NCBI RefSeq assembly: GCF_026151205.1
Contig: NC_087084.1
Location: 14,338,235-14,402,234 of the forward strand
Direction: 5' to 3'
Length of the DNA: 64,000 nucleotides
Source: Bolinopsis microptera
Taxonomy: Eukaryota; Ctenophora; Tentaculata; Lobata; Bolinopsidae
The notes beneath the pieces are model-generated. The model made no database searches, was not told the DNA's origin, and worked only from the letters and a program-made list of their open reading frames with translations. A program made the translations under genes and the position numbers. Shown here in pieces: positions 1 through 12,905 of this stretch; within the stretch, counting starts at the first letter, position 1; each line of letters starts with the position of its first letter.

Positions 1-2930
1 GTAAGTCTTTCCGGACAGTAAACAGTAAGTTTTAGTGTAATCGAGGAACTGAGAACCCTGATGCGGGATATGGATATATAATGGAGGGGGTTATCTGGCG
101 TAGATCGGACTTAGTTCCGACATAGTATGATAGTAGTAGTACTCAAGTAGTAATCGATCGCATTGCTTGTGGTAGGCACCACGCCTCTACTTATCCCAAA
201 ATGCCCTGGTCGTATCCAAACTCTCAGAGTTTTAGAGTTTAGAGGCAGTTCAGCTTCTGTTTACTGTTCTCCAGAAGAATTTGCGCGCATACCCACAGAG
301 TCTGCAACCGTTGCTAAGGAACCTGCACTCTGCAACCCCTTCATCTGCCCTTATTAGGGGGGACTTACAATTCAATGCAGGTAATTGATACAACTTTACA
401 TGAAAATCTGATGACATTGAGGGCTGCACCCCAGCCGCGAAAGGCTGGCCGCATACGGCATAAAGCTCGTCAATACTGACAGTTATTGATAACAATAGAA
501 TCATGCAAAAAGCTACAAATTTAAAGGCCAACCATTCGTGGCCGGAGTAAGGCAGGCGTGCAATTAAACGATTTTATATGTGTTACTTATTTAAGCTCTG
601 GTTAATTATTTAATTATATAAGCATGAAGACCTTATAGTCTTCTGTAAAGACTGCAATCACCTTCGGATTGCAGGTTGCATGTCTAGGTTTTTTCTTCCA
701 TGTCGAGGCGGAAAAGGTGCAGGAGACCACCTACTCCACGATGGCATCTCATACAATACAATTTTTAAGCAGGTTAATTATATAACCACGGATAGGTTCG
801 GTAATAGGCAGTACCAATCATTAAGTTAATTACAGTGGCGTAACGTTGCCTGTTGGCGCCCCCACCCCTCCCCTTTTGGCCCTTCGTTACGCCACTGGTT
901 AATTATATAACCACGGATAGGTCCGGTAATAGGAACCGTGCGGATATCTGTCCGGTAATAGACAGTACCAATCATCATTTCACAATAAAGTATTGTGGTC
1001 ATAGTAACACAATATTATGCGCATAATTACACAATATTATGCGCATCCTGTGTATTCAACACGCACAGTCTACGATATTTTGATACAAAGATAAACACCA
1101 GTAGTTAGACAAGAGCTCACAACCTTTTGAGGCCCTGCAAATCAATGATCTCAGTATACGTAACCCAGGAATCGTGGCCAGGAATCCTGAAGCCTCTGCA
1201 TGTTTGCATTGTGCATTCTTGTGGAATAGTCTAAAATCTAGACGTTGAAACGATCCCTAGTTTCATCCGCAGACAGTAAACTTTGCCTTTATCAGAACAA
1301 CTCATATCCGGTAAACTTATTTACATATCTTCAGTGGAACTTGGTGGCTTGGTACCGTTCAAAACATGAGATGATGATTGAGGAAGACTACATATTATCT
1401 TAACAAGGTTCAACTTAAAATGGAAATAGTTGAAAACTCTCACATGTTGAGGTGCTGCCAGAGGGCTAAGGAGGAACCAACGAAATGGCAATGAAAAAGC
1501 AAAGAACAGATCCTGATCTTTTATTCTGAATGCATCTCCCCCTTTCCACACTGCGTCAATCCCCCCTCTTATAAAGACTAACTATCTTCCTCCCCTCTCT
1601 TATATCATCTTTTATGGTATGGTCTAGCCTCAGGACTCATGCGAATGGGTGTACTTGGAAATCTGCATTAACAAGGGAACCCTGCAGTAGAAATTGTATA
1701 CCTACATGATCATTGATTACTGGTGATAAGTTCTTTAGTCGGTGCCACTAAATCACTCGCCGAGGGTTTTTAATTCGTTACAGAAGGGTCCTGAACATAA
1801 TATGAAAGTAACACCGATCGAATGTATTTTTTAATGTTTAGATGAGACCATTTCTTTTGGACCATTACCCAGAACTGTAAAAACCCAAGTCACTTGATAG
1901 CGCGCTGGCGAATGAATTAGTAAAAGCCTTCTCCAGCACCCACCAGTACCCACCATCACCCACCAGTACCCAATAACGCCCTCCAGTACCCACTAACGAC
2001 CAAGAGCACCCGCGTAATGTCCGATCAAATATATTCCGATAGGTCCGCGATTAGAGATTACTGTTCAAATAGAGAGTTACAATAAGGTAGGAAGATAGAT
2101 AAGGTTGATTTGATGAGGTTATTCCTATAAGTTCTGACCACCAATCAATGATCAAATTCTAACGAATCATATAATCATGATGACCGAACATGACCGTCCA
2201 CTAACATGATGACCGCTACACTTCTACCAAGATGCCTAGTATTTAAATAACGAAGATACGATCTTACAGAACTCGAATGTTAAAAGAACATAAGAAGGTT
2301 TATATACGTGGTCCGTGGAGCGGTTTATAAAAACGCCCAAAAAAGAAACAATTTGCTGATTCGAGGGAAACCAGCCAGGGTAGTGCTGACGAACTAACGA
2401 ACGAAAAGACGCAGATGATAAAGTAAAAAAGACATGTTATATAACGAATACCCGTGGTTTGCGTGTACACCGTTCAGGGTACCACCTACCCTGTACAGGG
2501 TACCCCGTACAGCTTAGAGTTTACTGGTTATCCGCCCAAACACTAATTATAGATAAACAACTCCTGTGTTATTTATCTATATCTCCTGTGTTCACTCATT
2601 GGATAATGGATACAGCAGCACATTTTCCGCGACCACTTTTTTCAAAGTACTTAAAACCTATAAAAGACAGACAATCGAAACAATTACCGAGCGTATCGGA
2701 CCAATTTAGTAATTTTGTTTGCATTATCTGTGGTCATCTGCCGGTAAAAAACAGATCGTTAATAACTAATTCGTACTTTTTTGTGAGTTTAGCTCAATTA
2801 CCAGCCATTTCCGTTGCTGTTATTGGTTGTTGTATGTCAGTGGCTTGCGTGGGTTTATTTACAAACTGATAAATGTAACAAAAGTCAAAAAGAGGTCTGA
2901 CGTAAGTCGGATACTCCCGGGAAAAAACAT
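1..2930. other. Intergenic, no gene seen
   Basis: I see no coding exon with plausible splice sites. The short open frames here show no recognisable domain. The stretch holds a 65-bp hAT-type MITE (833-897). The same roughly 50-bp sequence (taattatataaccacggata...) lies on both sides of it, near 775-823 and 900-970. A short run of CACCAGTACCCA-like units lies at about 1936-2010. Confidence 0.6.
833..897. mobile_element. 65-bp hAT-type MITE with 8-bp target-site duplication
   Basis: The element begins CAGTGGCGTAACG and ends with the exact inverse, CGTTACGCCACTG, giving 13-bp perfect terminal inverted repeats. It is flanked on both sides by the 8-bp direct repeat GTTAATTA (825-832 and 898-905). 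CAGTGG-type termini with an 8-bp target duplication are the signature of hAT transposons. At 65 bp it cannot encode anything, so it must have been mobilised in trans. A left-end-like sequence (ggcgtaacgttgcc) recurs at about 41965, beside the poly-C donor array. Confidence 0.9.
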
Positions 2931-4024
2931 TTCCCATAACAAGGAAAATGAGTTCCCATAACAAGGAAAATGAGTTCCCATAACAAGGAAAATGAGTTCC
3001 CATAACAATGAAAATGAGTTCCTATAACAAGGAAAATGAGTTCCCATAACAAGGAAAATGAGTTCCCATAACACTAGGAAAATAAGTTCCCATAACACTA
3101 GGAAAATGAGTTCCCATAACAAGGAAAATGAGTTCCCATAACAAGGAAAATGAGTCCCCATAACATGGAAAATGAGTTCCCATAACAAGGAAAATGAGTC
3201 CCCATAACACTAGGAAAATAAGTTCCCATAACACTAGGAAAATGAGTTCCCATAACAAGGAAAATGAGTTCCCATAACAAGGAAAATGAGTTCCCATAAC
3301 AAGGAAAATGAGTCCCCATAACAAGGAAAATGAGTTCCCATAACACTAGGAAAATGAGTTCCCATAACAAGGAAAATGAGTTCCCATGACAAGGAAAATG
3401 AGTTCCCATAACACTAGGAAAATGAGTTCCCATAACAAGGAAAATAAGTTCCCATAACACTAGGAAAATGAGTTCCCATAACACTAGGAAAATGAGTTCC
3501 CATAACAAGGAAAATGAGTTCCCATGACAAGGAAAATGAGTCCCCATAACACTAGGAAAATGAGTTCCCATAACAAGGAAAATGAGTTCCCATAACACTA
3601 GGAAAATGAGTTCCCATAACACTAGGAAAATGAGTTCCCATGACAAGGAAAATGAGTTCCCATAACACTAGGAAAATGAGTTCCCATAACAAGGAAAATG
3701 AGTTCCCATAACAAGGAAAATGAGTTCCCATAACACTAGGAAAATGAGTTCCCATAACAAGGAAAATGAGTTCCCATGACAAGGAAAATGAGTTCCCATA
3801 ACACTAGGAAAATGAGTTCCCATAAAAAGGAAAATGAGTTCCCATAACAAGGAAAATGAGTTCCCATAACACTAGGAAAATGAGTTCCCATAAAAAGGAA
3901 AATGAATTCCATAAAAAGGAAAATGAATTCCATAACAAGGAAAATGAGTTCCCATAACACTAGGAAAATGAGTTCCCATATAACAAGGAAAATGAATTCC
4001 CATGACAAGGAAAATGAGTTCCCC
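2931..4024. repeat. 22/24-bp minisatellite, about 1.1 kb
   Basis: A core of GGAAAATGAGTTCCCATAAC is repeated head to tail about 48 times. Two spacer forms alternate irregularly, 'aa' (22-bp unit) and 'acta' (24-bp unit), with scattered point variants (tccc, catgac, ataagttc). The mixed unit lengths explain why several overlapping minus-strand frames stay open with LWELIFLV-type repeats. I do not regard those as genes. Confidence 0.95.
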
Positions 4025-4304
4025 TGTCACTCAGTGATATGACAACCAGACTGCCTACGAGATATCCTTTGTTGGTATTCGTAACATCCGACTCAGACTG
4101 CTATTCGTAACATCCTACTAAGTACTCAGTGTTCTGAGTATTGAATGCCATTATTATATTATTTAACTGAAACACAAAAAGTTTCAAGTTGTACCAGCAG
4201 GTCTGGCAGGGACTTTATAAAAGCCGCGAGGATCTGAACTGAAGGTCAGATGGTTTGGAAATCTAACCATGACCTGCACGCTCCACAGAATTCTATAGTT
4301 ATAT

Positions 4305-5275
4305 GATGTCACGTGGTATGACGTCACGTGAGTCACGTGATTTCTGAGTAGTCACTTGTCGGGTAATAATGCCGTATAAATGAATCATGAGCTGCTCACC
4401 TTGGCGACAAAACAAAACTAAATGTTGTTCAATGCAAAGGTTACGCTCACAGTTGCGACAAAAAACAAAACCACTTGGGCGGGTTCGACCATAACGCTGG
4501 CACCGTGGCCATAAAATTGCCCCTGGGTATCTTTCCGATCATTATACTCAAATTGGTGACAAAACAAACCTACCCAGAATCATATAGGACCATAACGCCG
4601 GCACCATATCCGAATCTTCACCGAACACGAATACAAATTCCCACCCACATGCAATACGGACCAGTCACAACAAAGAACGAGGCCCACGTGACCGGAATGC
4701 TCCCCCACGTGACTGGAATGCTCCCCACGTGACCGGAATGCTCCCCACATGGGCGGCTGACTGCACAGAACCTACAATACTGACCTACTCAAACAGACCT
4801 CCAGGTAGACAACCCTGTTGTGGCCGGGTAATTGTTATTGTCAGACACGCTGAATAACCTTATAAAGTACCATAAACCCCGTACTATCAGGCCCATTGTG
4901 GGCGACAATCAGGCCACAATGAGTCACGTGATCAGGCCACAATGAGTCACGTGATGTAAAATACTGCTACACGTGGGGCAGTAATCTGAGCTGCTGACAC
5001 TGTCTAAATAGGGCAATAAGTCGGGGACCTGGATTTCGCTATAGCTAACATGACCTCTCACAATAGCACGTGGGTGGGACTCAGAGGATTAGTTTTTGTA
5101 ATATAATTAAAAACCAGACCCCGCCTGGGTGCGGATCTGATAACTGGTGATAATAATTGTAATACAACTATGAAGTGACTAACGCACTGCCGAATTTGTG
5201 ACCGTCATACCACGTGGTGTGAGCAGTGTTAGTGACGTCACGTGACGTCATGCTTTCCCTCACGTGACGTCACAC
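4305..5275. promoter_or_regulatory. Cluster of CACGTG E-boxes and TGACGTCA CRE sites
   Basis: CACGTG occurs about a dozen times in under 1 kb, often as TCACGTGA. TGACGTCA occurs repeatedly. At 4680-4750 a roughly 21-bp unit (CACGTGACCGGAATGCTCCC) is repeated three to four times. bHLH-zip factors (USF/MITF/MYC type) bind CACGTG and ATF/CREB factors bind TGACGTCA. Whether this is an enhancer or a CACGTG-rich repeat family cannot be told from sequence. No annotated gene start lies nearby. Confidence 0.45.
5233..5250. promoter_or_regulatory. Perfect 18-bp CRE/E-box/CRE palindrome
   Basis: TGACGTCACGTGACGTCA is its own reverse complement. It fuses two CRE octamers to a central CACGTG. Two further CACGTG/TGACGT composites lie within 30 bp on either side (5210 and 5261). 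It could serve ATF/CREB or bHLH-zip dimers; function is inferred from motif only. Confidence 0.5.
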
Positions 5276-7113
5276 TCAGTGATAATAACAATTACAATAC
5301 AACTGCGAAGGGACTAACGCAATGGTGACTGTGGCCCAATAGTCAATACTCAATAGACATCGGATCAGTCGTCAGGTACAATTAATTAAGGTGGTTAGTT
5401 TGAAAAATTTGTGGGTAACTATTTCCACAATAGAGTAACCAGGTTTTGGATGAGTCACATCTCCGCAAGCAATCCTTGTCAAGGTGTTTGATGAATTGTT
5501 AAAACAAACTGATTTGAAACTTGTTTGATTTGGATAATAGGTACAGATTTAAGTATAGCACTAGTCGGCATAAAGACAATATTTTCCAATAACCCATGCG
5601 GTCGATGAAGGATCAGCAAAACCAATCATTATTGCCAAAGACAAAAATACGGAATCGATTCCAATGCAAATAACTTGCAGGTGTATTTTTCATGATAGAA
5701 TTTACAGATAGAAACAAAATAAGTCGCAGAGTTAGAAATAATTTGTATGTTAATGATAACATTGTTACAAATATAATGTTATGTTTTGAAAATAAAATAA
5801 AAACGATTTTGAAGAATAAGAGTTGTAAAATAAAGAGTCGAGATGAGTGGTTTTATTAGCGACTAACTTGTAACGGCAAAGAATTGGAGATCGTTTTCAT
5901 GTCTTGTGTAGACACTAGACGCTTCCTCTCTCATAGAAAAAGAAGAGGTTGCACGTCTAGTTATACCATCTCCTAGAAAACGTTAACAGGTACGATTCTT
6001 GAAACAAAGATTGAGAGGCCCCAACAATAATTGGGGGGGGGGGGGGGGGGGGGGGGCTACATTGCGTTGTAACCATGGTAACAATTGTCTCCCCCCACAT
6101 AACGACTTTCCTACTCTGCTCCATAGCCCTCCACTAGCGACCTCAATTGTTTTTGAACCCAGGAAAGTACCCCAAACGTACGACTAAGCGGCCATTCAGA
6201 TCTCTCACGGAAGAAAATCCTAGAGCCCGACGTAAGGTAGCAAATTATAATCGTATGAATGGGATTCCTAGAACAGCTGCATTTTTATTTGTTAACCAAA
6301 TCCATTGTCTCCAGACACAAAGAAATATTTGTTACTGACCTAGCCCATTATGAATCCTGTTATTCCCGTACGAAGTTTAGCTAGTTCATCATAGCATCCG
6401 GACAAAAATATAGGGTCTTATTAATGTCTTGCGTAATTCTTACAGACAGACATGGTGAAGGAGTAATATTTTGAGATCAAAGATAAATTCCAGCGAGCGG
6501 TTGGGTAAAAGGGAGGTGGTTTACGACGGCCGAGCCGGTGGTTAAACGCTTAGGCACCGCGTCTACCTTATTTCAGTTAAACAACTTGGATTCTCTTTGA
6601 GAATATATCAGGTAAATTTATCATTTGAGAATTCCGAACATTGCTGGACAATAGCCTCCACAAATACTGTTTTAATGCTGGAGACTAACAGTAAAATAGT
6701 AGGATTCTTTAACGGGTGATACTCGTAAAATATTTGTTTCATATATTAGGACCGTCGACGAGTCCAACTCGGCGCGCGTCTTGGTAGGTTATAAACCTAC
6801 ATAGGATTCTACACTTAACTGGGTGACATAAAAATAGGAATTACTGTCCAAGGAAATAGACAGCTGTTTAAACATTATCCAAGGTACCGCAGAATCAGTT
6901 ATGCAGTGCCACGACGTATCGTGGTGAAGAGAACATGCAGTATGCACTAGTCTGGTTACCAGGTTACCAGGTTACCAGGCTACGACGTATCGTGGTGAAG
7001 ATAAAATTCACTAGTCGGAATATGACTCAGGTAGATTCCCTTGTTCAAGCTAAATACCTGGTAATATTGTAATAAGCTACCAGACCATTTCTTGAGAATT
7101 CCCCAGAAGAAGT

Positions 7114-7423
7114 AGGTTACCAGGTTACCAGGTTACCAGGTTACCAGGTTACCAGGTTACCAGGTTACCAGGTTACCAGGTTACCAGGTTACCAGGTTAC
7201 CAGGTTACCAGGTTACCAGGTTACCAGGTTACCAGGTTACCAGGTTACCAGGTTACCAGGTTACCAGGTTACCAGGTTACCAGGTTACCAGGTTACCAGG
7301 TTACCAGGTTACCAGGTTACCAGGTTACCAGGTTACCAGGTTACCAGGTTACCAGGTTACCAGGTTAACAGGTTACCAGGTTACCAGGTTACCAGGTTAC
7401 CAGGTTACCAGGTTACCAGGTTA
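7114..7423. repeat. 8-bp minisatellite (GGTTACCA)n, about 39 copies
   Basis: Nearly perfect 8-bp tandem array with one substitution (ggttaaca at about 7366). A short satellite of four units lies 150 bp upstream at about 6954-6980. The related 16-bp unit ACCAGGTAACTAAGTA occurs at 61465-61790. Confidence 0.97.
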
Positions 7424-8049
7424 GTTGTAACAGTGAGACAAGTCCTCCGCCCTTTCTGGCACCAAGAGGAAGTTAGTCGTGATATCTTTCATAATTAGCA
7501 ATAGGTTTCACTGGTTGGACTGGAACCTTACTTAACATTGCCTTTTTTCAAAAGGGTGAAAAGGAAAAAATCAGGCTGGCCTGGAAAGGGGATACAAATT
7601 CATCACATACTTTTCTCCAATAAAAGTTTATCGAGCTCCCTGATCCTATGTTGCAGTTTCCTAATTGATTGTTTACAATGCGTGTCTGAGTATGGGTTGG
7701 AGACTAAACTGTTGAATTAGCAAAGCTAGGGTTAGGGTTAAAATGCATTCGAGGACCGTTATTTACCTTGTTCTGAATAGTTTGCAAAGGACAACTGGCG
7801 CGCTGTGGCCCATGAAACCCCGGAGCAAGTTTCAAAAAGCCTGGTTAATAGAATATCATGATATCTCATATCTGCAAACTGTATCGATCGTTGGGCGTAT
7901 CTAATCTGTATAGGCCTTTATTCATTTGAATCCCATCCAATATCCATTCATACAATGAGCAAATTGTTACTTATCTTATGCACTGCCGGGGGGGGGGGGG
8001 GGGGTTGCACTGCAATTTTGGTTGCTCTGCAATCCTATTGTACGTGAAA

Positions 8050-8200
8050 AGGCAAGGTTTTAAACGGCCGTCCTGGATAGATGGACACAGCACAGATTTG
8101 TAACACGAATGACACCTCAACTGTGGACCGTGGCAAGGTTTTAAACGGCCGTCCTGGATAGATGGACACAGCACAGATTTGTAACACGAATGACACCTGG
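8050..8200. repeat. Tandem duplication, about 79-bp unit, two copies
   Basis: A segment of about 70 identical bases starting GGCAAGGTTTTAAACGGCCG occurs at about 8051 and again at about 8131. The second copy runs on to different sequence after 'gacacct'. No coding content is recognised. Confidence 0.85.
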
Positions 8201-10142
8201 CAGCTCAAACTGTTTCAAAGCGCTGATATTCTGGGAGCAGCATGGCGACACTGTATAGATTATGGTAATGAAGAACCGTGATAATGATGTGTTGTAACAA
8301 TGGTTGCTCCCCGAGTAAATCACAAAATAGACAAAAACTTTCCTCGCGACAAATTATTCACCGACCCATTGAGCATCTCCTTTATATGAAAAGTACTCAA
8401 ATAATGGTAGGAGCTGGATTTAGGGATCAGAGAACCAGCCAAATTGAGGACCAGGGACCCATCCGCAAAGAGAATGCACGTGGGACTTAGCACGTTCTTA
8501 GCAGTATACACGCAAACTCGAAGGGAAAAACACGTGGAAGAGTGCACGTTCTTAGTAATGCGGAGTCCTTTGATATGCAACAACCTCGAACAGAAGTGGA
8601 TCAGTGATCAAATGATGGACATTGGACATGTGCTGAACAGATAGTTGTACGATAGAGAATAATTTTTACCCATTTTGAATTTAATAACTGTTCAAACCAT
8701 CTGCCGGCCAAAGATGCATTTAAATAATAATAACGAATGTGTTCAATCTCCAATCTTTAAAAAATATAATAACAAAGAAAATAGGCCGGTTCCTTGAGTT
8801 AATCTCTACGTGCTCAACCTTCAGACCATATCCCGGACTATATCCCGGATACATGACGTAAGAAGGTAAGATTTGAGATGTTTCACATTTGCAAAATCAA
8901 ATAGAGATGTCTGAGTCGCACTAAACATCGCGGTCCACACCCTGTACAATGTTGTGCTTATCTCTGTACAATGCTGTGCTTATCTCTGTGCTATTACCAG
9001 TGCTTATCTCTGTGCTATTACCAGTACAGGGGTAGGGAGGGTGGTACTCAGCAACATTGTAAAGTTATAAACCTAGAAATAGTGCCATTACCAGGGCAGG
9101 AGGGAGGGGTGGTCCACACCTTGTGCCATGTTGGACTCAGGACTGATCTCTGAAGGTTAAAACTAGATCTAGCGCTATTGCCACGATATAGTAAAACTTG
9201 TATCTAGATTCTAGATCTAGTGCTTTTGCCAACTTATCAAGATATAGCAAACCTTCTATGCTGTTCTCTATATAGATATAAGGCTAAACTGTATTTCTTC
9301 GTACTGGTCAAAAAGAATAAAAGAATTCGATCCAGCGACTAAATTTTTAATGGTTTATCTCTCACGGTTTTTGCGGAAAGTCGTGTTATAGTTGATGTAG
9401 TGGTGTCAGTAAAATGGCAACAGATATATTAAAGTCGGTATATTAGAACCAGACAGAAACACAGTTTGAAGGGCCTGAACGGAACCCCTTGGTTTCAGTT
9501 CCTTGTTTAACACTGCCGTACAGCAAGGACATTCACCGAGTTCGTCAAGGCTGGGCACATAGCTCACTCCACAAGATGCTCTGTCAAATGTTGCTTATAT
9601 ACCGAGAATCGACAGGAAATATTTCCTTGTAGGTTTAGAGGGTGATCTGTGAACAGATCACCTCATTCCTAACTTATATGAATTAGAATTCCTATACTAT
9701 CCCAACGAGCTACACCAAGCATATCGTCTCGCTTTAATTTTAGTAAGATACCGCTATAACCAACTTACCAGGGTACAGTAAACATTTTTACCAGGATATA
9801 GTTAACCTATACTGATTACTGCTATTACCAACAAATAGCAAGGAGGGTTTGTCCACTTCATAGCTCTTGATGACAAGGGCACTCTGTTATAATGATTTAT
9901 GCAGGAAAAAGCTAGCGCTATTACCAGTGCTTTTCAAAGATAAGCTCACCAAGTTCATGTTGTCTCTCCCTGATAGGCCGCCAATCAGGGGATATAATCC
10001 TCCAAATACGAACTCTCTGCTGTGCTGGCGCAACGAGCGAGACTTTACTTCGCTATGGGGTGAACAGAAGATTTGATGGCCCCGTCAAGTCTTGACAAAA
10101 CTCAAGACAGGTCAAGTAGGAAAGGTTTACTAACTACCAAGT

Positions 10143-10262
10143 AGGCTGAAGTCAGTGGATGAGATAGCTAGACTGATGGAGGACAGAAAGCTGTGGAGAA
10201 CTGTTATCAATGGATCTCGGGAACAATGCCCGCCTTACGTTAAGTCAAGTCAAGTAAGTAGG
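10143..10262 (+). mobile_element. LINE (non-LTR retrotransposon) ORF2 3'-end remnant
   Basis: Frame from 10143 reads RLKSVDEIARLMEDRKLWRT and continues VINGSREQCPPYVK. This is the typical C-terminal end of endonuclease-reverse transcriptase polyproteins (L..ED R..WR motif). It is followed directly by (AAGT)-type tail sequence (aagtcaagtcaagtaagta) instead of poly-A. The upstream frame at 9867-10076 may be more of the same element but I cannot join it. The element is dead: no RT core remains. Confidence 0.6.
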
Positions 10263-11229
10263 GGGGAGGGTCAAGTAGGGAAGGTTTACTAACTAACTTT
10301 CACTAGCTACTAAGTAGGGGGGAGGGTTCACTTCCAAGACAGTAAAATTGTTAGATATCAGGCCAGAACCTTGACTCGGCTGTTATACAAACTGTTGTGT
10401 GTGTTAGGTATCGTACAAAGAGCGTTGGTTTATTATAGATTTAACGTAGAATTAGATCTTGATAAATTAAAAGACATTTGAACAAAAGATATTAGAAAAA
10501 ATCGATTATATTGATTTGTTAAGGGGAAGGTATATGTTTTGATTTTGTTAAATAAGTGGAGAATTGGGCTCCTGTCACAAGGCAGAAGATATGGAAAATC
10601 AGATAAACAAATTCAAAGTGGTTAATTCTGAAATGTTTGCTCCTGCAATTAGGGACAGAAATAACTAAGAAGGAAATCACAGAAACAGCGACCAAATCTA
10701 GGATTAGGCTCTAAAACAACCGGGATTAAAAGTCAAGTACAAGCTGCACGCTAAAGTTGCTTTATTTAACCTGCAACATGTAGGTACTTTAACCATATTT
10801 TAACCAAACTTTAACCAAACTTATCCAAACTTTTACCATATTTTAACCATATTTCTGCTAACTTTATCAAATCGAGAAAAAGAGATACCAACTGCAATGC
10901 TACGATATAGAGATTTGGCATCCGACACGCTTGTACATATAGATTATCCCGAGAGGAACAGAGCGGTAGGATTTGTGGTTTGGTTGCGTAGCAACAAAGC
11001 TCAAGTAATGTTTAAAGTGGGATTGAATCCACAATTTACTTTACTAAATTATGATAATTGAAATTATAGCCACGCAGGTGTCATGGAAAGGGTGTCGATA
11101 CAAATTACAAATACGTTAGTTCTCAACAAGTTATTCACTTATAAGTCCCGCGTGATCCCTGCTTTGTTACCGAAGTCTTGCGGAGTAAAGTCTTGCGGAG
11201 TAATAATTCTGTGGTTAAATTGTTGTGAG

Positions 11230-11347
11230 AGAGTAAAGACAAACATAACTTATTTTCTATTGGTTACATACTATGTCAGTTACTAATTACTATAATATAT
11301 AGTAACTGACATAGTATCTAAAAATAAGTTATGTTTGTCTTCACTCT
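11230..11347. repeat. Long imperfect hairpin (inverted repeat)
   Basis: The left arm (about 11230-11284, containing acaaacataactta...tactatgtcagttact) is matched in inverse by 11298-11347 with a few mismatches around a short AT loop. It resembles a small fold-back MITE. No flanking duplication was identified with confidence. Confidence 0.75.
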
Positions 11348-11939
11348 GTAATACTTCTATCTTCAGATTACAGGTAATTGTAACCACACCTCTATATTTT
11401 GGTAATTTTAATTTAAACGTCACCTTTATAACTGTGTTAAAAGACGGCTGATAAAAAGATGGACCAATTAAACCCAAAATCATTCCTGTCACGTGGCAAC
11501 TAGTAACACAAATATAGTTCACCTTACAAACAGTATCCAGAAATATGTTCTTCAACAAAACCTGAAAAACAAAACAAAACCTGAAAAACTAGATTAGTAT
11601 TATTTTAGTAATTATTGATGACGGACCACGAACAAGAACAACTTAACTTTAAGTTTATCATATTTAATATTGATGATAATTACTGATACTAGTAGGGCAA
11701 TGAACGTCATTTCTTATGATGTAAGGTTGGTTCATTGTTAATTGCATCCTATAAGTATAACAACGGCTGGGTCATTAATTAATTATTGAAGATGACGCGC
11801 TTTACGCAATTACTGAACTCAGAACCTTCCAAAAATAAAGGCCTTGTAAAATGTAAAACCTAAACTAAAGATATAAAGGGCACATAGTCCGTTCTCGAGC
11901 ACAGAGAGCACACCCCGCAACCCTTGGCTGCTTCTCGTG

Positions 11940-12065
11940 TAAATCGCTCCCCTTTCTCTCCGCCAATCAGCAGCGCCCAGCTCTGTCATGTGACATTTCC
12001 AGCCAATCACAACACTAATACTTGCCCACGTGATCCCTCGCGTGTTGGCCCACGTGCAAGATTTT
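11940..12065. promoter_or_regulatory. CCAAT-box and CACGTG block, partly repeated at 14785-14830
   Basis: The block contains CCAATCAGCAGC, AGCCAATCACAAC and two CACGTG sites. About 40 bp of it (ACTAATACTTGCCCACGTG plus flanks) recur in inverted orientation at 14785-14830, where the match ends abruptly. CCAAT plus E-box suggests a promoter, but the dispersed copy suggests a mobile or duplicated element carrying the sites. Open frames in both copies share the translation ANTRG.TWASISVV, which follows from DNA identity and is not evidence of coding. Confidence 0.4.
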
Positions 12066-12828
12066 TTCAATACCATTACACGATGCTTTAACAGCCGGTT
12101 AAATTAACCGCCCGGTTAGTATAATTTCATAATCTGATACAGGAAGTGCTGATGCTTACAGAGCGGGAAACAGGGTTCAACTTATTGCTTGAACTGGGGG
12201 TCGGTTATATAATTGCTGTTAAGTATTTAATGTAAAAGATTAAAGTTTGCTAGGTGCTTGAATCTAAGATTTAATGTACTTTTTCCTAGTTAATACTCAG
12301 CATGTATTCAGTACGGTGGTACAGCAAGAATGCATATTGACTGAAAGAGGTCACAAAAATGAAAACCCCCAACAATCTTCCTTTCAGATACAAGAAGCTT
12401 AATTTTAATTGAATACAATGCAGAAAACGCTTGCGGAGTTAACTGCAAGGTGCTCACACTAACCTCCAGACTAAATTGTGGTAAATAAAATTTAATGAAA
12501 GAGAAAACAGCTATAGGTCTCTTTCTTGGTTTGTGTCAGAAGCGGTCTGCTCAAAGAAGTAAATTGTTCAAATCGTGCATCTGGGTGCACGGATAGGATC
12601 TCACTGACTCATATCCTGCGTCTAGGATATACCAGGAGACTGACTAATATCCTACAAGATATAGCCTACTTTAATGTGAATCCAGGTAGCTGCATTGTTA
12701 AATAATATGAATATTGGACCTAAGTCTACAATATTGACTAAATATAGCTAGAATAAAACGTTTCACAATGATACTGAGATTGGAGGACCATAGAAATCAA
12801 AATGACCTTCAAAATTAAAAACCAACGT

Positions 12829-12905
12829 CTGGTAACGCCTGGTAACGCCTGGTAACGCCTGGTAACGCCTGGTAACGCCTGGTAACGCCTGGTAACGCCT
12901 GGTAA
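12829..12905. repeat. 10-bp minisatellite (GGTAACGCCT), about 7.5 copies
   Basis: Perfect head-to-tail 10-bp units with a truncated last copy ending 'ggtaaggtaagtg'. No gene is associated. Confidence 0.95.

Larger units (their letters stand above)
4025..7113. other. Intergenic, E-box/CRE rich; no gene seen
   Basis: No exon is supported here. The section from about 4305 to 5275 is dense in CACGTG and TGACGTCA palindromes (separate entry). A poly-G run of more than 20 bases sits at about 6034-6056. Four copies of the 8-bp GGTTACCA unit at about 6954-6980 foreshadow the array that follows. Confidence 0.6.
7424..12828. other. Intergenic; transposon fragments and repeats, no intact gene
   Basis: No intact gene is visible. 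Contents I can name are a poly-G run (7989-8004), a tandem duplication (8050-8200), short repeats built on GTGCTTATCTCTGT (about 8954-9020), a LINE 3' remnant (10143-10262), a long hairpin (11230-11347) and a CCAAT/CACGTG repeat block (11940-12065). The rest looks like anonymous AT-rich sequence. Confidence 0.55.

Noticed and set aside
2459-2869. 136-codon plus-strand frame
   Set aside because: Composition looks non-coding, with no motif or splice support. It is probably a chance frame.
2859-4008. Minus-strand frames with LWELIFLVMGTHFPC repeats
   Set aside because: Open only because of the 22/24-bp minisatellite; they overlap each other in different frames.
4200-4295. tRNA-like stretch
   Set aside because: No T-loop GGTTCRA box, anticodon arm or acceptor stem could be paired. 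No tRNA or rRNA was found in the window.
6740-6790. Hammerhead-ribozyme-like string gtcgacgagtcc
   Set aside because: The CTGATGA core and the GAAAC partner are missing, and no stem closes correctly.
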